Shown piece after piece: positions 36,770 through 46,088 of a stretch of DNA of 64,000 nt (positions within the stretch are counted from its first letter, which is position 1; each line of letters opens with the position of its first letter). A program made the position numbers and the translations under genes. Source of the DNA: Aeromicrobium tamlense (lineage in GTDB: Bacteria; Actinomycetota; Actinomycetes; Propionibacteriales; Nocardioidaceae); contig NZ_JACBZN010000001.1 of assembly GCF_013408555.1 (NCBI RefSeq), positions 2,108,001 through 2,172,000 of the forward strand, written 5' to 3'. The notes below the pieces were generated by a model that was not told the DNA's origin, did no database searches, and saw only the letters and a list, made by a program, of their open reading frames with translations.

Positions 36770-37357
36770 TCAGGCTCGGCGCACCCGTTCGACCGAATCC
36801 AGCCATGCCGCCACCACGCGGTCGGCCATGTCGGAGGTGGAGCGCATGTTGCGCGTGACCTCCAGCCCGCGAACGAGGGCCATGAGCGACTCGAAGGCGA
36901 GCGCCTCCTCGTCGGGGTCCTCGATCCCGGCGTGGCGGCGGAAGAGATCGCGCAGCGCAGAGCCGAGCCGACGCTCGGCCGGCAGCAGAGCGGCCCGCAG
37001 CTGCTCGTCGGTGCGCGAGGCCGACCACAGCTCGAGCGCCGCCTGGAAGTACGGACCGGTCATGGCCTCGCGGATCGCCTCGACGAGCAGCCGCAGCGAA
37101 CCCGGACCGTCCTCGAGCTCCTCGAGTGTGCTGCTGATCATCGCGAACCGTTGGTCGGCGACGTGATGAATGGCCGCGACCAGCAACTCGGACTTGGAGC
37201 CGAAATGGTGCAGCAGGGCGCCACGGGAGAGCCCCGCGGCGTCCTGGATGCGCTGGGTCGTCGTGCCCGCGTACCCGTAGGTGACGAGGCACTCCACGGT
37301 GGCGTCCAGCAGGCGCTCACGCGTGTGGGCGAGCTGCTCCTTGCGGGTCATGGACAC
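36770..37357 (-). CDS. TetR/AcrR-family regulator of the ech-fadD operon
   Basis: A 195-residue TetR protein. The helix-turn-helix is TTTQRIQDAAGLSRGALLHHFGSK (about 33-56). The C-terminal half (DPDEEALAFESLMALVRGLEVTRNM) is like regulators of acyl-CoA metabolism. TAACGT lies 6 nt before the GTG at 37357 and TGAACA 17 bp upstream of that, so it has its own leaderless promoter besides read-through from fadD. The likely operator is the 18-bp palindrome before the operon at 39936. Confidence 0.87.
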   Translation of the reverse strand: MSMTRKEQLAHTRERLLDATVECLVTYGYAGTTTQRIQDAAGLSRGALLHHFGSKSELLVAAIHHVADQRFAMISSTLEELEDGPGSLRLLVEAIREAMTGPYFQAALELWSASRTDEQLRAALLPAERRLGSALRDLFRRHAGIEDPDEEALAFESLMALVRGLEVTRNMRSTSDMADRVVAAWLDSVERVRRA

Positions 37358-37389
37358 GACGCCACGTTACTGAATCTCCGCGGCGGTGT

Positions 37390-38994
37390 TCACAGCTGCG
37401 CGAGCTCCCCGGCCGCGATCTGGTCGCGAAGACGGAACTTCTGCAGCTTGCCCATGGCGTTCGTCGGCAGCTGATCGGCCACGAACCACGACTTCGGCGT
37501 CTTGTGCGGTGCCAGGTGCTCGCGCAGGAACGTCTGGAGCTCGCCCGCCGAGGGACGCGCGGCGCCCGCGAGCTGCACCACGGCCGCGACCGACTCGCCC
37601 CATGCCGCGTCCGCGAGCCCGACGACGACGGCCGAGGCCAGTGCCGGGTGCGTGACGAGGACGTCCTCGATCTCGCGCGGGTAGATGTTCTCACCGCCGC
37701 GGATGATGAGGTCCTTGATCCGGCCGGTCACGGTGACGTAGCCGCGGGCGTCCATGCTGCCGAGGTCACCGGTGTGCAGCCAGCCCCGCGCGTCGATCGT
37801 CTCGGCCGTGGCCTCCGGCTGGCCGAGGTACTCGATCATCGCCTGGAAGCCGCGAGCGCAGATCTCGCCCTCCGTGCCGACGGGCACGACCTCACCGGAC
37901 CGCGGGTCGAGGATCGCGACGTCCACGTTCGGCAGCGGCTGACCCGCGGTGTGCAGGGCGTCCTCGCGGGCGTCGTCCGGGCGGGTCTGGCACACGATCG
38001 GGCTCAGCTCGGTCTGGCCGTAGACGGCGCTGAAGCGGGCTCCGCACACCTCGTCCCAGCGGTCGACGAGGACGGGCGGCACGAGGTCACCACCCGACAT
38101 CACGACGTCGAGCGCGGAGAGGTCGAAGCCGGCGAGGCCCGGGTGGGCGAGCATCGCGTGCAGCATCGCCGGGACCGCACCGATGCCCTTGACGCGATGG
38201 TCCTGGATCGCCGTCAGCAGCAGGGACGGGTCGAAGAGCTCGGCCAGCACGAGCGTGCCGCCCTGACCGAACGTCCCCATCGCGGCCAGGCCGCAGCCGG
38301 CGGTGTGGAACAGCGGCAGAGCCGTGGCGTAGGTCGCCCCGTACGGCAGGTCGCAGCGCTCGCGCACGTAGCGCGCGTTGTTGACCATGGCGACGTGCTT
38401 GAGGACCGCGGCCTTCGGGCGGCCCGTGGTGCCCGACGTGAACTGGATCTGCGTGGGCGAGTCCGGCGAGACCTCCGGCAGCTCCACGCGGCGCGGGGCG
38501 GCGCGGACGTCCTCGAGCCAGCCGCCGAGTGCGACGGCCTCGCGGATCCGCGACACCTGCGGCAGCACGGCCTTCACGATCGTGGCCATGTCGGTGCCGC
38601 GGAAGTCGTCGACGTGGAAGACGCCCACCGCCTCCGACGCCTCCAGCACGTGGCGCAGCTCCTCGCCGCGCAGCGCGGGGTTCGCCGTGACGAGCACGAG
38701 GCCCGCCAGCGCCGCCCCGTACTGGAGCACGATCCACTCCGGCACGTTCGGTGCCCAGACGGCGACGTGCTCGCCGGGCTCGAAGCGCTCGAGCAGCCAG
38801 GCGGCCGCGTGCTCGGCGTCGGCCAGCAGCTCGGCGTAGGTCCACACGCGGTCGTCGCGGTCGGGGGCGACCGAGACGAGCGCGATCGCGTCGGGCGCCT
38901 GCCCCGCCCCGTCACGCAGCAGGTCGCCGACGGTGAGCGGCAGGACGGGCTCGCTGGTGTCGGCCTCCCACAGCGACCGGGTCAGCGCCCTCAT
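37390..38994 (-). CDS. Acyl-CoA synthetase, AMP-forming
   Basis: A 534-residue AMP-binding ligase. It has FTSGTTGRPKAAVLKH (about 183), the AVYGQTELSP core (about 320), HTGDLGSMDARGYVTVTGRIKD (about 400) and a catalytic lysine in NAMGKLQKFRLR. It forms an acyl-CoA from a carboxylic acid, ATP and CoA. The gene starts within the enoyl-CoA hydratase stop (ATGA overlap) and is followed by its likely TetR regulator. The substrate is probably a fatty or aromatic acid that the paired hydratase-like enzyme acts on next. Confidence 0.92.
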   Translation of the reverse strand: MRALTRSLWEADTSEPVLPLTVGDLLRDGAGQAPDAIALVSVAPDRDDRVWTYAELLADAEHAAAWLLERFEPGEHVAVWAPNVPEWIVLQYGAALAGLVLVTANPALRGEELRHVLEASEAVGVFHVDDFRGTDMATIVKAVLPQVSRIREAVALGGWLEDVRAAPRRVELPEVSPDSPTQIQFTSGTTGRPKAAVLKHVAMVNNARYVRERCDLPYGATYATALPLFHTAGCGLAAMGTFGQGGTLVLAELFDPSLLLTAIQDHRVKGIGAVPAMLHAMLAHPGLAGFDLSALDVVMSGGDLVPPVLVDRWDEVCGARFSAVYGQTELSPIVCQTRPDDAREDALHTAGQPLPNVDVAILDPRSGEVVPVGTEGEICARGFQAMIEYLGQPEATAETIDARGWLHTGDLGSMDARGYVTVTGRIKDLIIRGGENIYPREIEDVLVTHPALASAVVVGLADAAWGESVAAVVQLAGAARPSAGELQTFLREHLAPHKTPKSWFVADQLPTNAMGKLQKFRLRDQIAAGELAQL

Positions 38995-39893
38995 CGGCCG
39001 CCGCCCGCCGTGTCGCGCCGCATCGCCGCGACCTCGTCGGCCGTGGGGATCGCTCCGCCGCCGTCGGGGATGAAGCGGCCCGTGTCGCGCCACTGCACCG
39101 CGGCACCGAAGCCGTGCTCCTTCGCGAAGTCCACGAACCACCGGCCCTCGGGCGAGTGCCGCGTGATGCCGTCGAACAGGACGGCCATGTTCTGGGTGCT
39201 CTGCAGGCCCATGTTGTCCAGCGCCTGGTTGACCATGAGCTTCTGCATGACGAGCTGGTTGATCGGGACGCCGGCCATCCGCTCGGCCAGCCGCTCCACC
39301 GCGGCGTCGAGCTCGTCGGCGGGGACGGCGTCGATCACCAGGCCCCACTCCTTGGCCTGCGCGCCGTTGATCGTGTCGCCCGTGAGCAGCATGCGCTTCG
39401 CCCGCTCGGCACCGAGCCGGTACACCCACATCGCGGTCGTCGGGCAGCCCCAGATCCGCGCCGGCATGTAGCCGATCTGCGCGTCCTCGGCCATCACGAC
39501 GAGGTCGCACGAGAGCGCGATGTCGCTGCCGCCCGCCACCGCGTGGCCCTGCACCTTGGCGATCGTCGGCTTGGCCGAGCGCCACAGGGAGAAGAAGTGG
39601 TCGGTGTTGGCCTTCATCATCTGGAAGTCCTGGATCGGGTCCCAGACCTCCCCCTGGTGGTCGATGCCGCCCTCGGCGTACACCTTCAGGTCGTAGCCCG
39701 AGCAGAACGAGCGGCCGCTCCCCTGCAGGACGATGACGCGCACCTCGGGATCGGCGTTCGCCTCGTCGACGGCGGCGTGGATCTCGCGGGCCATCTCGGC
39801 GGTGATGGCGTTGAGGCGCTCGGGGCGGTCGAGGGTGATGTAGGCGCGGCGGTCGCGGGTCTCGTAGCGCACGGTGTGGCCGGTGAAAGGCAC
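38991..39893 (-). CDS. Enoyl-CoA hydratase/isomerase family protein
   Basis: A 300-residue crotonase-fold enzyme. The oxyanion hole is seen in GSGRSFCSGYDLKVY and in GHAVAGGSDIALSCDLVV. The usual first catalytic glutamate region reads MPARIWGCPTT, unlike standard hydratases, so the reaction may be an isomerisation, decarboxylation or hydrolysis. I chose the GTG at 39893 because GAAGGAG lies 6 nt upstream, although the frame stays open to 39956. It is the first gene of the ech-fadD-tetR operon. Confidence 0.88.
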   Translation of the reverse strand: MPFTGHTVRYETRDRRAYITLDRPERLNAITAEMAREIHAAVDEANADPEVRVIVLQGSGRSFCSGYDLKVYAEGGIDHQGEVWDPIQDFQMMKANTDHFFSLWRSAKPTIAKVQGHAVAGGSDIALSCDLVVMAEDAQIGYMPARIWGCPTTAMWVYRLGAERAKRMLLTGDTINGAQAKEWGLVIDAVPADELDAAVERLAERMAGVPINQLVMQKLMVNQALDNMGLQSTQNMAVLFDGITRHSPEGRWFVDFAKEHGFGAAVQWRDTGRFIPDGGGAIPTADEVAAMRRDTAGGGR

Positions 39894-39935
39894 GCTCAGC
39901 TCCTTCTCGGGGTGTGTGGTCGCCGTCACGATTTC

Positions 39936-39956
39936 ACAGTCCGTCCGGACTGTCAA
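39936..39956 (-). promoter_or_regulatory. Promoter with 18-bp operator palindrome, ech-fadD-tetR operon
   Basis: On the minus strand a consensus TTGACA (39951-39956) overlaps one end of the palindrome ACAGTCCG-TC-CGGACTGT (39936-39953), which fills the spacer. Perfect 8-bp arms and this position fit a repressor operator, most simply for the TetR protein at the operon's end. Confidence 0.7.
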
Positions 39957-40068
39957 TCAACACCGGCGATCACTCGTCGCCGTCGCGTCGCCCGCGCTTG
40001 GTCCGGCTGTCGTAGTGGGGTGCAACACTTCAGTGTTCGCGCCCGGCGAACGCGTCTCGAGGAGTTCC

Positions 40069-43000
40069 GTGAATCTGTTCGCTCGCTTCAGCATGGCCAA
40101 CCGCGCCCTCATCGCGCTGGTCACCGTGGTCGCCTCCATCGCCGGCGTCTACTCCGTGACCCAGCTGAAGCAGGAGCTGATCCCGGCTCTGGAGTTCCCG
40201 GCCGTCATCGTGGTGTCGCAGTACCCCGGTGCCTCCGCCGACGTCGTGGACGCGCAGGTCACCCAGAAGGTCGACTCGGCCGCGAAGTCGCTGGAAGGCG
40301 TGGAGTCGATCCAGTCGACGTCCACCCCGGGCAGCTCGATCGTCATGGTCACGCTCGACTACGGCACCGACACCGCCTACGCGCGCCAGCGCCTCGAGAG
40401 CAGCCTCGGCTCCGCGCTGGCGGGCCTGCCCGACGACGTCGAGCCCCTCGTGATCGCGGGCAGCATCGCCGACATCCCGATCGTGCAGCTATCGGTCTCG
40501 GGCGAGGGCGCCGACCTGGCCGACCTCACGTCGAAGGTCGACGAGGAGCTCGTCCCGCTGCTCGACGACATCGCCGGCGTCCGCGACGTCACCGTCTCGG
40601 GTGGACCGGTCGACCAGGTGCAGCTCACGATCCAGCCCGCCGCGCTCGCCGCCGCGAAGGCGAACGCCGGCGACATCGCCACCACGCTGCAGCAGAACGG
40701 CTCGCTGCTGCCCGCCGGCGCCGTCACCGACGACACCACCACCCTCAGCGTCCAGGTCGGCAGCGAGCTGCAGGACGTGAAGGACATCGCCGCACTCCCC
40801 CTCGCGGGCAGCCCCGGCACCACGCTGGGCGACGTCGCGCGCGTCCGCCTCGCCGAGAAGGCCGCCACCTCGATCTCGCGCACCGACGGCAACCCCAGCA
40901 TCGGTCTCGCGATCACCAAGACACCCGACGGCAACACCGTCGACATCTCGCACGCGGTGGCCGACGCCGTCGACGAGGCCGGCACGGCACTCGGCGAGGG
41001 CACGTCGGTCGACGTCGTGTTCGACCAGGCGCCCTTCATCGAGAAGTCGATCGAGGACCTCACCACCGAGGGCCTGCTGGGCCTGGTCTTCGCGGTCGTC
41101 GTGATCCTGGTGTTCCTGGCGTCGCTGCGCTCCACGATCGTCACCGCGATCTCGATCCCGCTCAGCCTGCTGGTCACGTTCGTCGGCCTGCTGGTCTTCG
41201 GCTACTCGCTCAACATCCTGACCCTCGGCGCCATCACCGTCGCGATCGGCCGCGTGGTCGACGACTCGATCGTGGTGATCGAGAACATCAAGCGACACCT
41301 CTCCTACGGCACGCGGAAGTCCGAGGCGGTGCTCACCGGCACCCGCGAGGTCGCCTCGGCGATCACCGCCTCGACCCTGGCCACGGTGGCGGTCTTCCTG
41401 CCCATCGGCCTGGTCGGCGGGCAGGTCGGCGAGCTCTTCCGCCCGTTCGCGTTCACCGTCGCGCTGGCGATGCTGTCCTCGCTGCTCGTGGCGCTCACGA
41501 TCGTGCCGGTGCTGGCCTACTGGTTCCTGCGCGAGCGCCAGGGCGAGGTCGACCCCGTCGCCGTCGAGGCCGCCGCCCAGGAGAAGGAGCGCCGCACGCT
41601 GCTGCAGCGCGGCTACGTCCCGGTCATCGACTGGGCGCTGCGCCACCGCCTCGTCACGCTGGTCCTCGCGGCCGTCCTCTTCGTCGGCTCGATGGCGCTC
41701 ACGCCGTTCATGAAGACGAACTTCCTGGGCAACTCCGGCCAGAACACGTTCACGGTCGTGCAGTCGCTCGAGCCCGGCGCCTCGCTCGCCGCGATCGACA
41801 CCGCCGCGCAGAAGGTCGAGGACGCGCTGACCTCGGTCGACGGCGTCGACACCGTCCAGGCCACGATCGGCTCGGGCGACGGCCTGGCCGCGCTCTTCGG
41901 CGGGGGCGGCGACGCCAACTTCGCCGTCACCACCGACGAGGACGCCGACCAGGAGGCCCTCCAGGACGAGGTCTCCGCGCGGCTCGACGAGCTGCGGGAC
42001 GTCGGCACGGTGCAGATCAGTGCCGCGGCCGCGATGGGCGGCTCCTCCACGATCGACGTCGTCGTCACCTCCGACGACCCGGCCTCGCTCGACGACGCCG
42101 CCGCGCAGGTGCTCGAGGCGCTCACGGACGTCGACGGCGCGTCCGACGTGTCCTCCAACGCGCAGGCCGCCCAGCCGACGATCACCGTCACCCTCAACCA
42201 GGTCGGCCGCACGCTCGGCGTGAGCGAGCAGCAGATCAGCCAGGCCGTGTCGTCGCTCACCGGTCCCACGCCGTTGGGCAGCGTCGTGCTCACCGGCGCG
42301 CAGACCGACGTGGTCGTCCTGCCGGGCGGCGAGGTGCCCACCTCGGTCGAGGAGCTGCGCCGGCTACCGTTCGGCGACGCCACCCTGGGCGACGTCGCCG
42401 AGGTCGAGCAGGTCGCGCTGCCCGTGTCGGTCACGCGCCAGGACGGCGACCGCTCGATCACGGTCTCGGTCACGCCCGAGGGCGACGACCTGGGCACCGT
42501 GAACTCGTCCATCGCGAAGGCGATCGACGGCGTCGACCTCCCGGAGGGCGCCGAGGCCACCGTCGGCGGCGTGTCCGCCGACCAGGCCGAGGCCTTCGCC
42601 CAGCTCGGCATCGCACTGCTGCTGGCGATCGCGATCGTCTACATCGTCATGGTGGCGACGTTCAAGAGCCTCATCCAGCCGTTCCTGCTGCTGGTGTCGA
42701 TCCCGTTCGCCGCCACCGGCGCTGTCCTGCTGCTCGTCATCACCGGCGTGCCGCTCGGCGTCCCGTCGCTCATCGGCATGCTCATGCTGATCGGCATCGT
42801 GGTCACCAACGCGATCGTGCTGATCGATCTGGTGAACCAGTACCGGCGCCAGGGCGCCTCAGCCGAGGAGGCGGTCCGCGAGGGCTCGCGCCACCGCGTC
42901 CGCCCGATCGTCATGACGGCCCTCGCCACGATCTGCGCCCTGACCCCGATGGCGCTCGGCGTCACGGGCGGCAGTGCGTTCATCAGCCAGCCACTCGCGA

Positions 43001-43140
43001 TCGTCGTGATCGGCGGCCTGGCCAGCTCGACCTTGCTCACGCTGATCCTGGTCCCGGTGCTCTACCTCGTGGTCGAGCGCTGGCGCACGCGCAAGGAGCG
43101 GCGCCGCGAGCGTCGCGCCGCGCGCCCTACCGCGGTCTGA
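40069..43140 (+). CDS. RND efflux permease, HAE1/AcrB-like
   Basis: A 1023-residue RND permease with two homologous halves of about six helices and two large periplasmic-type loops. The loops carry the porter subdomain repeats. RND motif residues appear as IGRVVDDSIVVIENIKRH (about 400) with the proton-relay aspartates, and again near 900. The GAGGAG site supports the GTG at 40069. No membrane-fusion or outer-membrane partner gene is adjacent, as is usual in Gram-positive bacteria. Substrate unknown. It is not of the mycobacterial MmpL subtype. Confidence 0.9.
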   Translation: MNLFARFSMANRALIALVTVVASIAGVYSVTQLKQELIPALEFPAVIVVSQYPGASADVVDAQVTQKVDSAAKSLEGVESIQSTSTPGSSIVMVTLDYGTDTAYARQRLESSLGSALAGLPDDVEPLVIAGSIADIPIVQLSVSGEGADLADLTSKVDEELVPLLDDIAGVRDVTVSGGPVDQVQLTIQPAALAAAKANAGDIATTLQQNGSLLPAGAVTDDTTTLSVQVGSELQDVKDIAALPLAGSPGTTLGDVARVRLAEKAATSISRTDGNPSIGLAITKTPDGNTVDISHAVADAVDEAGTALGEGTSVDVVFDQAPFIEKSIEDLTTEGLLGLVFAVVVILVFLASLRSTIVTAISIPLSLLVTFVGLLVFGYSLNILTLGAITVAIGRVVDDSIVVIENIKRHLSYGTRKSEAVLTGTREVASAITASTLATVAVFLPIGLVGGQVGELFRPFAFTVALAMLSSLLVALTIVPVLAYWFLRERQGEVDPVAVEAAAQEKERRTLLQRGYVPVIDWALRHRLVTLVLAAVLFVGSMALTPFMKTNFLGNSGQNTFTVVQSLEPGASLAAIDTAAQKVEDALTSVDGVDTVQATIGSGDGLAALFGGGGDANFAVTTDEDADQEALQDEVSARLDELRDVGTVQISAAAAMGGSSTIDVVVTSDDPASLDDAAAQVLEALTDVDGASDVSSNAQAAQPTITVTLNQVGRTLGVSEQQISQAVSSLTGPTPLGSVVLTGAQTDVVVLPGGEVPTSVEELRRLPFGDATLGDVAEVEQVALPVSVTRQDGDRSITVSVTPEGDDLGTVNSSIAKAIDGVDLPEGAEATVGGVSADQAEAFAQLGIALLLAIAIVYIVMVATFKSLIQPFLLLVSIPFAATGAVLLLVITGVPLGVPSLIGMLMLIGIVVTNAIVLIDLVNQYRRQGASAEEAVREGSRHRVRPIVMTALATICALTPMALGVTGGSAFISQPLAIVVIGGLASSTLLTLILVPVLYLVVERWRTRKERRRERRAARPTAV

Positions 43141-43143
43141 CGG

Positions 43144-43200
43144 TTGTGGTGGCTCCGGGTCGCGGCTAGTATGCAAATCGTTGTATGCAACGAGTTGCAT
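43144..43200 (+). promoter_or_regulatory. Promoter and 30-bp palindromic operator of the nitronate monooxygenase-like gene
   Basis: TTGTGG (43144-43149) and TAGTAT (43167-43172) are 17 bp apart. The palindrome 43171-43200 has arms ATGCAAATCGTTGTA and TGCAACGAGTTGCAT, matching at 13 of 15 positions. It overlaps the -10 box and covers the transcription start, a repressor-site layout. Confidence 0.7.
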
Positions 43201-43224
43201 GAGTCCCGGCCCGGAGGTCACCCC

Positions 43225-44178
43225 ATGTCCCTGCCCACCGTCCTCGAGAACCGTCTGTCCATCCCGGTGATGGCGTCCCCGATGTTCATCGCCTCGGGTC
43301 CCGAGCTGGTCATCGAGCAGTGCAAGGCCGGCGTCGTCGGCTCGTTCCCCGCCCTCAACGCGCGCCCGGCGTCGCTGCTGAACGACTGGCTCGACCGCAT
43401 CGAGTCCGAGCTCGCCGGCACCGACGCCGCCCCGTTCGCGGTGAACCAGATCGTGCACCGCTCGAACAACCGCCTCGAGGAGGACATGGCCACGATCGTC
43501 GAGCACCAGGTGCCGATCGTCATCACCTCGCTGGGCGCCCGCCCCGAGATCAACGACGCCGTGCACTCCTACGGCGGCATCGTGCTGCACGACATCATCA
43601 ACAACCGCTTCGCGCACAAGGCGATCGAGAAGGGCGCCGATGGCCTCATCGCGGTGGCCGCGGGCGCGGGTGGCCACGCCGGCACCCTCTCCCCCTTCGC
43701 CCTCGTGCAGGAGATCCGCCAGTGGTTCGACGGACCGCTCGCGCTCTCGGGCTCGATCGCGCACGGCCGCTCGGTGCTGGCCGCGCAGGCCGCCGGCGCC
43801 GATCTCGCCTACGTCGGCTCGGCCTTCCTGGCCACCGAGGAGGCCAACGTGGTCGACGGCTACAAGCAGATGATCGTCGAGAGCTCGGCCGACGACATCG
43901 TCTACTCCGACCTGTTCACCGGCGTGCACGGCAACTACCTCCGCGGCAGCATCGAGGCCGCCGGGCTCGACCCGCGCAACCTCCCCGCCGGCGATCCGTC
44001 GACGATGGACTTCGGCTCGGGCGGCACCACCGACGCGAAGGCCTGGAAGGACATCTGGGGCGCCGGCCAGGGCCTCGGCGTCGTCGACGCGACCGTGCCC
44101 ACGGCCGACCTCGTCGCCCGCCTCGTCCGCGAGTACGACGAGGCCCGCCGCGACCTCCTCGCCGCCGTCCCGGCCTGA
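43225..44178 (+). CDS. Nitronate monooxygenase-like FMN protein
   Basis: A 317-residue FMN-dependent TIM barrel of the NMO/2-nitropropane dioxygenase family. The sequence includes the N-terminal PVMASPMFIASGPEL, the FMN-loop GLIAVAAGAGGHAGTLSPFAL with the conserved histidine, LSGSIAHGRS and the phosphate-binding GADLAYVGSAFLAT. It oxidises nitronates or, in some members, reduces quinones or enoyl thioesters. A GGAGG site lies before the ATG. The strong palindrome upstream implies a dedicated regulator that is not encoded next to it. Confidence 0.88.
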   Translation: MSLPTVLENRLSIPVMASPMFIASGPELVIEQCKAGVVGSFPALNARPASLLNDWLDRIESELAGTDAAPFAVNQIVHRSNNRLEEDMATIVEHQVPIVITSLGARPEINDAVHSYGGIVLHDIINNRFAHKAIEKGADGLIAVAAGAGGHAGTLSPFALVQEIRQWFDGPLALSGSIAHGRSVLAAQAAGADLAYVGSAFLATEEANVVDGYKQMIVESSADDIVYSDLFTGVHGNYLRGSIEAAGLDPRNLPAGDPSTMDFGSGGTTDAKAWKDIWGAGQGLGVVDATVPTADLVARLVREYDEARRDLLAAVPA

Positions 44179-44194
44179 GTCTCAGCCGTCACAC

Positions 44195-44280
44195 GATTCC
44201 CCGGTTAACCGGGTCTTCCTGCACGATGCGGGGGAGGCTCCCCCCGCATCGTGAGGGATTCCCCTGTTAACCGGGGAATC
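44195..44280. repeat. Nested palindromes: two HpaI-type units around a hairpin
   Basis: The units GATTCCCCGGTTAACCGGG (44195-44213) and GATTCCCCTGTTAACCGGG (44257-44275) flank a hairpin at 44222-44253 with arms CACGATGCGGGG and CCCCGCATCGTG. The outer arms, 44195-44209 and 44266-44280, are also perfect 15-bp inverted repeats, so alternative folds are possible. A TTCTTT run follows. It probably ends the nitronate monooxygenase-like transcript. The same HpaI-type core occurs at 22214-22235. Confidence 0.75.
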
Positions 44281-44397
44281 TTCTTTCCTGCGCGCACCCC
44301 GACGCAGATGGGCCCCGGGGGCCGTCAGCGGAACCCGTAAGGCAGGCTTGGTCCCGCACGCCACGAAATCTGAACGTAACAAAGCAGACGGGAATGA

Positions 44398-45747
<1,350 letters not shown>

Positions 45748-45778
45748 GACCCGACGGAAGTCGTCCGTCCCGGACGCG

Positions 45779-45847
45779 AGATGTGTAGCGTTGTCCACCC
45801 TTTTCGGGGTGGATCCGCCGGAAATCGGTGGATGCCGCTACACATCT
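45779..45847. repeat. 69-bp palindrome, copy 2 of the dispersed family
   Basis: It begins AGATGTGTAGC and ends GCTACACATCT, with TGTCCACC and GGTGGA inside, and is exactly as long as the core of copy 1 at 730-798. The arms are conserved between copies and the loop differs. It lies between convergent gdhA and the DUF5302 gene and probably serves both as a terminator. Confidence 0.8.
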
Positions 45848-45866
45848 CGCGCGGCGGAGCCGTGGC

Positions 45867-46031
45867 TCAGGTCGCCTTGCGGCGGAACTCCGGCTGCTCG
45901 ATCGGCTTGCTGGAGCCGTGGGACTTCTCGCTGCCGTCGTGCTCGGCCCCCTCGGCCGTGGCGTGGTGACGGTGCTTCTTCTTGTCGAGCGCCTCGCGGA
46001 ACTTGGCCTTCATGTCGTCGGAATCGGTCAC
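45867..46031 (-). CDS. DUF5302 family small protein
   Basis: A 54-residue charged protein starting VTDSDDMKAKFREALDKKK and ending PEFRRKAT, which matches the actinobacterial DUF5302 family: a short helix with FREALD, a His/Ser-rich linker and a terminal EFRRK motif. The function is unknown. GAGGAGG lies 8 nt before the GTG at 46031. The gene lies between the palindrome and the end of the DUF6351 gene in the same direction. Confidence 0.85.
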   Translation of the reverse strand: MTDSDDMKAKFREALDKKKHRHHATAEGAEHDGSEKSHGSSKPIEQPEFRRKAT

Positions 46032-46088
46032 TGCGGCCTCCTCAGGTCGTGTCCAACGTAGCCCGGCGCGCAGGCCGGCGCGAGGGCG

